24,569 nt of DNA from JBOHUX01 sp050734915 (GTDB lineage Bacteria; Chloroflexota; Dormibacteria; Dormibacterales; Dormibacteraceae). Under the pieces are notes generated by a model. It was not told the DNA's origin and ran no database searches. It was given only the letters and a program-made list of their open reading frames with translations. Made by a program: the position numbers and the translations under genes. The stretch spans positions 1 to 24,569 of the forward strand of contig JBOHUX010000012.1 in NCBI GenBank assembly GCA_050734915.1. The letters are read 5' to 3'. Positions 13,114-19,588 of this stretch are shown here, one piece after another (within the stretch, counting starts at the first letter, position 1; each line of letters starts with the position of its first letter).

Positions 13114-14348
13114 GTCCTCGCCGGCCGCCCGAGGACGGACACGGCGACGCGGCCGAAATCGTCCTGGTCGAGGAGGCCCTTGCGTTGCAGCGAGAGGGCC
13201 TTCACCTCCTGCAGGATGGCGCCCATCTCCTCCTCGTTGGCGGGCCCGAGGTTCAGCTTGTCGAGCCATATCATGACCGAGTCGAGGCCGCTGCCCTTGC
13301 CGAGGACGATCTCGGGTCCGCTCTGGCCGACCATCTCGGGCCGGAACGGAAAGGCCTCGGTGAGGTGCTCGCTGCCGATGTTCTTGACCCAGCTTGCGAT
13401 GATCCCCGACTCGACGTGGAAGAGCCGGTCGCCGACGATGCCCCGGTTGGGTGGGACCGGGATCGAAGCCGCCTCCCGCACCAGGCGGGAGAGGCGATAG
13501 AGCTTGGACAGGTCGATCCCGGCGTCGATGGCGAACATCGTCTTGAGCGCCATCACCGTGTCCTCGAGGGGCGTGTTGCCGGCCCGCTCGCCGATCCCGG
13601 TGACCGAGACCTGGACCGTGCCGACGCCGCTCGCGACGGCCATCACGGTGTTGGCGACGCCGAGCGAGAAATCCATGTGGAAGTGGGCCTCGAGGGGCTT
13701 GTCGATGCGCTCCTTGACCTTCCGGGTCATGAACGCCGCGGCCTGGGGAGAGAGCACCCCGAAGGTGTCGACCAGGGCCAGGGAGTCCATGTGCCCGTCC
13801 CGGGCGATGAGCTCGATCATGTTGAGGAAGCTGGTGATGTCGGCGCGGGTCGAGTCGATCGGGAAGAAGGACACCGCCAGGCCGTTCTCATGGGCGAAGC
13901 GGGTCGACTCGACGGTCAGCTCGAGCGCCCTCTCGTACTCCCAGCGATAGGCGAGCTCGATGATGTGCTGGCTGGATGGGATCTCCATGACGATACCCTC
14001 GACGCCCGTGTCGAGGGCACGTTTGACGTCGTCGACCATGCAGCGGGAGAAGGCGAAGATGCGTGACGGGAGTCCCGCCCCGGCAATCCGCCTCACCGCC
14101 TCGGCGTCGGACGGGGAGACGGCAGGCAGCCCCGCCTCGATGCGCTGCACTCCGGCCTCGGCCAGGGCCTCGGCGATGCGGACCTTCTCATCGGCGGTGA
14201 ACTCGACACCCGCCTGCTGCTCGCCGTCCCGGAGGGTGACGTCGTGGACCTCGAGTCGGTCCGGCGGGGAGTAGGACTCGGTCACCTCGGACTGGTAGTT
14301 CCAGGGGCTGACGAAGTAGTCGTGGGTCTTCCAGGGCTGGTCTGCCAT
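13110..14348 (-). CDS. DRE-TIM metallolyase superfamily enzyme (homocitrate/isopropylmalate synthase type)
   Basis: TIM-barrel acyl-CoA/keto-acid condensing or cleaving enzyme, 412 aa. The DRE motif is HDVTLRDGEQQ (Arg40, Asp41). Metal ligands His222 and His224 are in EAHFHMD. The segment GIGERAGNTPLED (251-263, Asn258) is the synthase-type signature of homocitrate and isopropylmalate synthases; the HMG-CoA lyase signature with its Cys-Pro-Tyr is absent. A C-terminal subdomain includes VLGKGSG, but the LeuA regulatory domain is missing, so leucine feedback is not expected. An N-terminal extension of about 30 residues (WKTHDYFVSPWNYQSEV) precedes the barrel. ATG 14348 has GAGGAGAG upstream and follows the amidohydrolase by 11 bases. 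Its place in a catabolic operon argues against a biosynthetic leucine or lysine role. Confidence 0.88.
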   Translation of the reverse strand: MADQPWKTHDYFVSPWNYQSEVTESYSPPDRLEVHDVTLRDGEQQAGVEFTADEKVRIAEALAEAGVQRIEAGLPAVSPSDAEAVRRIAGAGLPSRIFAFSRCMVDDVKRALDTGVEGIVMEIPSSQHIIELAYRWEYERALELTVESTRFAHENGLAVSFFPIDSTRADITSFLNMIELIARDGHMDSLALVDTFGVLSPQAAAFMTRKVKERIDKPLEAHFHMDFSLGVANTVMAVASGVGTVQVSVTGIGERAGNTPLEDTVMALKTMFAIDAGIDLSKLYRLSRLVREAASIPVPPNRGIVGDRLFHVESGIIASWVKNIGSEHLTEAFPFRPEMVGQSGPEIVLGKGSGLDSVMIWLDKLNLGPANEEEMGAILQEVKALSLQRKGLLDQDDFGRVAVSVLGRPART

Positions 14349-14359
14349 GCATGCTCTCC

Positions 14360-15325
14360 TCAGTTCTCGAACCCGTACAGGCGGGCGGGGTTCTCCTCCG
14401 CGATGATCCGGGACGTGGCCTGCCCGACCGCCTCCTCGAGGGCGCCGACGGGGTCCGCCGTTGCCATGTCGAACGGCAGATCGGTTCCCATGACGACGCT
14501 CTCGGCGCCCATCTTGGTGACCAGGAAATCGAGCGCCTGCCGGTCGTGGGTGATCGTGTCCGCAAAGACCCGGCCGCGATAGGCGAACGGGTCCTGGGGC
14601 GCGCCCTCGAGTTCGGGGCGTACTCCCCGCGCATGGCGCAGCCGGCCGCCCTGGAAAGGGTAGTAGCCGCCCCCGTGGACGAGCACGATCCGCAGGCCAA
14701 GGTGGCGGTCGAGCACCCCCGCGCAGATCAGCCGCTCGATGGCGACCGTCGTCTCCAGCAGATTGCCGATCACGTTCTGGAGGTAGTAGGGATCGAGCGC
14801 GGCGTTGGCCGCGTTGTAAGCGGGGTGCAGCATGACCGGCAGCCCCAGCTCTTCCGCGGCCGCCCAGAAAGGCTCGTAACGGTCCTCGTCGAGCCGGCGG
14901 CCGTTGACCGAGGTGCCCACCTCGACGCCGGCGCAGCCCGCGCTGCGCGCCTCCTCGAGGACGGCGACGGCGCGCGCGGGAGCCTGCATGGGAACGTGCG
15001 CCATCCAGCGCAGCCGGTCCGGCCGGTGGCGGCAGAACCGGCACAGCCCTTCGTTGACCGCCCGGCACATCCTCTCCCCCGCGGCCACGTCGAGGTCGTA
15101 GTAGAAGACTGGCGGGGCAGCCGAGACGACCGCGGCGTCGAGGCGGTTCGCGGCCAGTTCGGCGAGCTTGGCGGCCGGGTCCACGAAGGAGTTGAAGAGG
15201 GTGTAGCTGACGTGGTTGCCGCCGCTGATCCGGTCACCGTCCACGGTCACCCGGTAGGCGGGGTCGCTGCGCAGGAGTTCCACCGCCGGCGGCGGGATGG
15301 CGTGGTTGTGTACGTCGATCCTCAT
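14360..15325 (-). CDS. Amidohydrolase family protein (Amidohydro_2, ACMSD-like)
   Basis: Metal-dependent TIM-barrel enzyme, 321 aa, of the aminocarboxymuconate-semialdehyde decarboxylase type. Ligands are His6 and His8 (DVHNHAI), His167 (VMLHPAYN), His217 (VLVHGGGYYPF) and Asp282 (MGTDLPFDM). It resembles the paralogue at 5771-6793 in layout (EVGTSVNGR here, EVGDHVNGR there), so the two probably act on related compounds. ATG 15325 overlaps the acyl-CoA dehydrogenase stop as ATGA, with GGAGAG seven bases upstream. In this operon a decarboxylation or hydrolysis of a cyclic acid is plausible, but the reaction is not decided by the sequence. Confidence 0.91.
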   Translation of the reverse strand: MRIDVHNHAIPPPAVELLRSDPAYRVTVDGDRISGGNHVSYTLFNSFVDPAAKLAELAANRLDAAVVSAAPPVFYYDLDVAAGERMCRAVNEGLCRFCRHRPDRLRWMAHVPMQAPARAVAVLEEARSAGCAGVEVGTSVNGRRLDEDRYEPFWAAAEELGLPVMLHPAYNAANAALDPYYLQNVIGNLLETTVAIERLICAGVLDRHLGLRIVLVHGGGYYPFQGGRLRHARGVRPELEGAPQDPFAYRGRVFADTITHDRQALDFLVTKMGAESVVMGTDLPFDMATADPVGALEEAVGQATSRIIAEENPARLYGFEN

Positions 15326-16572
15326 GGTGTGCTCTCCAGAAAACGATCGTCGTCGGAACCGGCGATGAGGTCGGCGATTCGCAGCCGGTGTGAGTCCTGG
15401 GCCCCATCCGAATGCAGGAAGGACAGGCAGTCACGCAGGCATTTCTCGACGCCCGAGTCCCGGTACATGATGGAGAGACCGCCGTGGATCTCCATCGCCG
15501 ACAGGCAGACCTTGACCGCGATGTCGGATGCGACCACCTTGGCGGCGCTGCTGAGCCGGTAGTCATAGTCGGGGTCGTTCTCGACCGCCCAGGCGGCCCG
15601 CCAGATCAGGCTCCGAGCCGCCTCCAGCTCCGAGTACATGTCCGCCAGCCGGCAGCGCACGTTGGCGTGCTCGATCAGCGGGGCGCCCCCCTGGACCCGC
15701 CGGCGGGCGTGCTCGACCGCCATCTCGTAGGCGGCGCGGGCGCTGCCGAGGGTGGTGGCGCCCGCCTCGATCGCGCTCTCCTTGAGGATCTCGCGGCAGC
15801 CCGCGTACCCGGAATGGGCCTCACCGAGGAGCCGCCAGGGTTCGAGCACAACGTCGGTGAACCGGAGCGCCGCGTTGTTGATGGTGCGCTGGGAGATCTT
15901 CTCGTGCACCGTCTCCACCTCGAACCCAGGGGTGCCGGGCTCGACCAGAAAGGCGCTGGTGCCGAGTTGGGCGGGCCGGCTCTCATCCGTGCAGGCGAAG
16001 ACCACGAGGAAGGAGGCGTCGGACCCGTTCGAGATATATCGCTTGTAGCCATTCAGAACCCAGCTTCCGTCCGGCCTCCGCTCGGCCCTGGTGCGAAAGC
16101 GGAAGTCGGGCTTGGGGATCATGTAGTCGGAGCTCGTCTCCGGTTCCGTGAAGCAGATGGCCAGCACCGAACGGGGATCGGCCAGGAAGCGGGCCAGGAA
16201 GTGCCGGCGAGCCTGCCCGCCGGCGAGCCGGGCGAGGATGCGCTGAACCTTGAGCGTCTGGTCGATGACCACCGCGAAGCCCATGTCGCCGAAGGCGAGC
16301 TCCTCGATCAGCACGCAGACGGCGAGCGCGCTGCCGCCTCCACCGCCGTCCTCGCGGGGAAGCCCGTAGGTCCGCCAGCCCCGCCTCGAGGCCTCCTCGA
16401 CCAGGTCCCACGCGATCCGCCCGGCGGGGTCGGCGGCCCACTCCATCCCCGCCGCCCGCGGCCGCAGGGTGCCGACCGCAAACTCGCGGACCTGTCGCCG
16501 CAGCCGGTCGAGCTCGGGATCGAGTCCGAACTGGGGCCTGTTGAGCGTGGCGCCGGCCGGCGATTCGCTCAC
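15322..16572 (-). CDS. Acyl-CoA dehydrogenase family protein with Asp at the usual catalytic-base position
   Basis: FAD-dependent acyl-CoA desaturase, 416 aa. Three domains are visible: N-terminal helices (1-135), a beta domain with the FAD/substrate segment CFTEPETSSDY (140-150) and NGYKRYISNGSDA (174-186), and a C-terminal helical domain with GSARAAYEMAVEHARRR and MEIHGGLSIMYRDSGVEK. Near the end, where canonical family members read RDA...YEGT, this protein reads RDCLSFLHSDG, so Asp389 stands at the place of the catalytic Glu. GTG 16572 overlaps the SDR stop as GTGA. It may act on a ring or branched acyl-CoA, with electrons passing to an electron-transfer flavoprotein not encoded here. Confidence 0.92.
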   Translation of the reverse strand: MSESPAGATLNRPQFGLDPELDRLRRQVREFAVGTLRPRAAGMEWAADPAGRIAWDLVEEASRRGWRTYGLPREDGGGGGSALAVCVLIEELAFGDMGFAVVIDQTLKVQRILARLAGGQARRHFLARFLADPRSVLAICFTEPETSSDYMIPKPDFRFRTRAERRPDGSWVLNGYKRYISNGSDASFLVVFACTDESRPAQLGTSAFLVEPGTPGFEVETVHEKISQRTINNAALRFTDVVLEPWRLLGEAHSGYAGCREILKESAIEAGATTLGSARAAYEMAVEHARRRVQGGAPLIEHANVRCRLADMYSELEAARSLIWRAAWAVENDPDYDYRLSSAAKVVASDIAVKVCLSAMEIHGGLSIMYRDSGVEKCLRDCLSFLHSDGAQDSHRLRIADLIAGSDDDRFLESTP

Positions 16573-17357
16573 AGCATGATCCTGCCGCCGGCCACGTCGA
16601 GCGTGATGCCGGTGATCCATCCCGCCGACTCCGAGACCAGGTAGAGGACCCCGGCGGCGGTGTCCTCGGGGATCCCGATCCGGCCCAGCGGTGACAGCGC
16701 GGCGATCTCCTCGAGCCGCTCGGGTGGCATCAGAACCACGATCCGCTCGCTCATGGTCGTCGCCGGGGCGATGCAGTTGACGCGCACACCGCGCGGCCCG
16801 ACCTCCTTGGCGACGTGTCGGGTGAACATCACGATCGCCGCCTTGGCCGCCGCGTACGACGCCGTGAGCTTGATGTCCAGGAGGCGGGCGGCGTTGGAGG
16901 CCATGGTCACGATCGACCCCTCGCCGCGAGCTGTCATCCCGGGCAGGAAGGTCTTGACGGTCAGGAAGGTCGAGGTGAGATTGGAGTCGATCACGAAGCG
17001 CCACTCCTCCTCCGAGATCTCCTCGATCGGGGTCGCGGCCCCGAAGCCGCCGGCGAACGCGACCAGGATGTCGACCGGGCCCAGCTCGGCCACCACCCGG
17101 TCGCGGGCGCCGGCAAGCGAGGCGAGGTCGGTGCAGTCGGCGCTCAGCCCGAGCGCCTCCGCCCCCAGCCCCCCCAGCTCGGCGACCATGGCGTCGATGC
17201 CGGCCTGGTGGCGGGCGAGAACGGCCACCTTCACCCCGTTGGCGGCCAGCTGGCGGCAGGTGGCCGCCCCGATGCCCTTGGAGCCGCCGGTGACCACGGC
17301 CACCTTGCCCGCCAGGTCGGGGAAGGTGGCGATCGGCGCCGGCCGGCGCTGCCTCAC
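16569..17357 (-). CDS. Short-chain dehydrogenase/reductase (classical SDR)
   Basis: NAD(P)-dependent oxidoreductase, 262 aa. TGGSKGIG is at 23-30; Arg49 after the second strand (VLARHQ) favours NADP(H). The catalytic set is Asn126, Ser154, Tyr168 and Lys172 (YAAAK). The usual NNAG segment reads AFAGG. The C-terminus has the standard WITGITLDVAGG. GTG 17357 overlaps the hydroxyacid dehydrogenase stop as GTGA; the long open frame upstream of it runs antisense-like through the neighbour and is not protein-like. In the operon it could oxidise or reduce a 3-hydroxyacyl or ring alcohol intermediate. The two SDRs in the window differ in cofactor preference and are not recent duplicates. Confidence 0.92.
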   Translation of the reverse strand: MRQRRPAPIATFPDLAGKVAVVTGGSKGIGAATCRQLAANGVKVAVLARHQAGIDAMVAELGGLGAEALGLSADCTDLASLAGARDRVVAELGPVDILVAFAGGFGAATPIEEISEEEWRFVIDSNLTSTFLTVKTFLPGMTARGEGSIVTMASNAARLLDIKLTASYAAAKAAIVMFTRHVAKEVGPRGVRVNCIAPATTMSERIVVLMPPERLEEIAALSPLGRIGIPEDTAAGVLYLVSESAGWITGITLDVAGGRIML

Positions 17358-18328
17358 CGGGCCCCCTGGTTCAGGACCTGGGGGTTGACCGGAGATCGCG
17401 GCGCCTGGCCCTGCAACCGTCGGACGACCTCCTCGGCGGCCCGGGCCTGGAGATCGTCCTGGGCCTCGGCCGAGTAGAAGGCCATGTGGGGGGTGATGAG
17501 CGCGCGAGGATGGGAGCGCAGCGGATGAAGTGGGGGCAGCGGTTCGACGTCGGTGACGTCGAGCCCGACCGCCGCCAGCCGCCCATCGTCGAGCGCCCTC
17601 ACCGTGGCGTCGAGGTCCACGAGGCCGCCACGAGAGGTGTTGACGAGGACTGGCGCGTGCCGCATCAGGGCGATCGTGGAGTCGCCGATCAGGTGCCGCG
17701 TCTGGGGCGTCAGGGGCATGTGAAGCGAGATGAAATCGGCCTCGGCGATCGCCTCCTCGACGCTGGCGGCGGCACGGATGCCCGCCCCCCCGGGAGGAGC
17801 GTAGGGGTCGTGGGCGGCCACCTCCAATCCGAAGGCCAGCGCCCGCTCCGCCACCCGGCGACCGATCCGTCCCAGGCCGAGTAGGCTGAGCCGCCGGCCG
17901 CGCAGGCGGTGGACGCCCGATCGTGGCACCCGCCACTCCCCGCCCTCCACCGAGCGGGCGGCGGGGATCAGTCCCCGGGCGCAGGCGAGCAGGAGCGCGA
18001 CGGTGTGGTCCGCCACCTCCTCGATGCAGTAGTCGGGGACGTTGGTGACCAGGATTCCCGCCGCGGTGGCCGCCTCGACGGGGATGTTGTCGTACCCGAT
18101 CCCGTAGCGGGCCATGATCCGGCAGCGCCCCGCCGCGGCGTCGATCACAGCCTTGGTGATGGGTGCATAGCAGACCAGCATGGCGTCCGCCTCCCGGGCC
18201 AGACCGGCCAGCGTCACCTCGTCGGTCGCCGGTGCCTGGAAGACCTCGGCGCCGATGGCGCCCAGCAGAGAGCGCTCGATCTCGAGATCTTCGAAGACGT
18301 GATCGGTGACTACCACCCGGAGGGCCAT
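17354..18328 (-). CDS. D-isomer-specific 2-hydroxyacid dehydrogenase family protein
   Basis: NAD-dependent 2-hydroxyacid/2-ketoacid oxidoreductase, 324 aa, of the phosphoglycerate dehydrogenase/CtBP-like group without an ACT domain. The Rossmann motif GLGRIG is at 151-156, with Asp174 for NAD specificity. Catalytic residues are Arg233 (TSRGGLVD), Glu262 (VEPLPP) and His281 (ITPHMAFYS). ATG 18328 is preferred over TTG 18331; no good Shine-Dalgarno precedes it. It is the first gene of the six-gene operon, and a 15-base palindrome lies 80-94 bases upstream. Serine biosynthesis is unlikely because of the context; a 2-hydroxyacid step in the operon's pathway is more probable. Confidence 0.92.
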   Translation of the reverse strand: MALRVVVTDHVFEDLEIERSLLGAIGAEVFQAPATDEVTLAGLAREADAMLVCYAPITKAVIDAAAGRCRIMARYGIGYDNIPVEAATAAGILVTNVPDYCIEEVADHTVALLLACARGLIPAARSVEGGEWRVPRSGVHRLRGRRLSLLGLGRIGRRVAERALAFGLEVAAHDPYAPPGGAGIRAAASVEEAIAEADFISLHMPLTPQTRHLIGDSTIALMRHAPVLVNTSRGGLVDLDATVRALDDGRLAAVGLDVTDVEPLPPLHPLRSHPRALITPHMAFYSAEAQDDLQARAAEEVVRRLQGQAPRSPVNPQVLNQGAR

Positions 18329-18506
18329 CAAGGCCGACCCGGGAACCGTGCGGAGTACGTGAGCTGACTGTCCATGAACCTCATCCTCGCTGGCTGTTGG
18401 CTCGCCATTTCGCAGCGCGAAAACGAGTTCCTGTACTCAGAATCCGCACATGCAGATTAACGCTGTCGCACGTCCCTGTCGAGTGAATGTCGAGTCCGAG
18501 GCGTTC
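18329..18506. promoter_or_regulatory. Upstream region of the six-gene operon, containing a palindrome
   Basis: 178 bases between the operon start (18328) and the end of the next minus-strand gene (18507), with no gene-like frame. It contains a perfect 6-3-6 palindrome (TTTCGC-AGC-GCGAAA, 18408-18422) and is more AT-rich than its surroundings at 18400-18470. No -35/-10 pair can be named confidently. It must hold the operon promoter unless transcription reads through from 18507-19532. Confidence 0.5.
18408..18422. promoter_or_regulatory. Palindromic operator candidate
   Basis: TTTCGC and GCGAAA are perfect inverted repeats separated by AGC. This length and spacing fits the binding site of a dimeric repressor or activator. 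IclR-family regulators often bind 15-base palindromes, and an IclR gene is at the right edge of the window. The pairing of this site with that regulator is inference only. Confidence 0.4.
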
Positions 18507-19532
18507 TCAGCTCCAGACCAGTGCCCCGCGGCCCAGCAGGTTCCCCTCGCCCAGCTCCGCGTGGACGGCGAGGGCCCCCTCGGCTCCGACCCGGCGACCG
18601 ATGACCGGACGGACGCGCCCGCTCGCCACCAGCCGTGCCGCCAGATCCAGGTCGTGGCGAGCCGCGTAGCGCGAGCCGAGCACGCTGAGCTGGCGGAGGA
18701 CGAGATCGCGAGGGGAGAGGGTGGCCTCGACGCCCCGGAAGGTGGTCAGGGTGACCAACCGGCCGCCCTCCCGGAGCGCGGACAGCGCCCAGCGAAGGCT
18801 GTCCGGGGTGCCCAGGAAGTCGACCACCACGTCGCAGCGGCCGTCCCAACCGGGAGGCAGCAGCAGCCGTGCGAAGTCGGAGGAGTCGACCGCCGCCACC
18901 CCCAGCTCGGAGCGCAGGTAACCGAGCTTGCCGGGATGGCGGTCCAACCCCACCACGTCCGCACCCCAGAGCCGGGCCACCTGCACCATGTGGATGCCCA
19001 CCCCGCCGCCCGCGGCGACCACGGCGACCCTGTCCCCCGGCGCCATCCCCGCCCGGCGGGCGACATGGACGGGGGTGGCGACGGCGTCCGCGACCACCGT
19101 CGCCGCCACCGGGTCGAGGCCGGCCGGGAGCGGGATCGCGTTCCGCTCGGGCAGTACGACCAGCTCGGCGTAGCCTCCGTCGCGGTCCACCCCGAGGTAC
19201 CCGGCCAGTCTCTCGCACAGTGGCTCGCGGCCGACCAGGCAGTTCCGGCAGCGGCCGCAGAAGAGATAGAAGTAGGCCGTCACGCGCTCGCCGGTCCGGG
19301 ACCGATCGACGCCGGGCCCGGTCTCGACGATCCTGCCCACCAGCTCGTGGCCGGGGACTCGAGGCAGGTTGGCGAGGTCGCTGCCGAGATCCCCGTGGAT
19401 GCAGTTGAGCACCGTGAGGCCGACCCCGCAGGCCTCGATGCCAACCAGCACCTCACCCTCGCCGGGGCGGGGGTCGGGTACCTGGGACAGCGTCAGGGGG
19501 CCGTCCCAGGCGTCGATGTGCCAGGCTTTCAC
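18507..19532 (-). CDS. Zinc-binding dehydrogenase family protein (MDR) lacking the usual catalytic Cys
   Basis: Medium-chain dehydrogenase/reductase, 341 aa. The structural zinc lobe is complete (Cys92, Cys95, Cys98, Cys106), and His62-Glu63 (PGHE) of the catalytic site are present. The segment that normally reads C-G-V-C-x-T-D is ACGVGLTVLN, so Gly38 replaces the usual catalytic zinc-ligand Cys; Cys35 or Cys44 might substitute. The dinucleotide motif is GGGVG at 175-179, with Asp197 in the following VGLDRH. GTG 19532 has no Shine-Dalgarno but a TACCAT box nine bases upstream. It is divergent from the cyclic-amide hydrolase gene with a 56-base shared region, so the two may be co-regulated. 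The substrate is unknown. Confidence 0.88.
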   Translation of the reverse strand: MKAWHIDAWDGPLTLSQVPDPRPGEGEVLVGIEACGVGLTVLNCIHGDLGSDLANLPRVPGHELVGRIVETGPGVDRSRTGERVTAYFYLFCGRCRNCLVGREPLCERLAGYLGVDRDGGYAELVVLPERNAIPLPAGLDPVAATVVADAVATPVHVARRAGMAPGDRVAVVAAGGGVGIHMVQVARLWGADVVGLDRHPGKLGYLRSELGVAAVDSSDFARLLLPPGWDGRCDVVVDFLGTPDSLRWALSALREGGRLVTLTTFRGVEATLSPRDLVLRQLSVLGSRYAARHDLDLAARLVASGRVRPVIGRRVGAEGALAVHAELGEGNLLGRGALVWS

Positions 19533-19541
19533 GCGAGAGAA

Positions 19542-19547
19542 ATGGTA
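19542..19547 (-). promoter_or_regulatory. -10 box (TACCAT) of a possible leaderless promoter
   Basis: On the minus strand TACCAT fits TANNNT and ends nine bases before GTG 19532, leaving almost no leader and no Shine-Dalgarno. The spacing equals that of the box before ATG 10299. No -35 is evident. Confidence 0.35.
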
Positions 19548-19588
19548 GGCGATCTCAGGGCGCCCGATTTCGAGGGCCGAGAGCGCTG

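Noticed and set aside
13110..14348. HMG-CoA lyase
   Set aside because: The DRE motif is shared, but the lyase signature with Cys-Pro-Tyr is absent and the synthase-type GIGERAGN is present.
12415..15562. Long + strand frames at 12415-13500 and 14351-15562
   Set aside because: Both are antisense to the six-gene operon, whose genes have full catalytic motifs and consistent overlaps.
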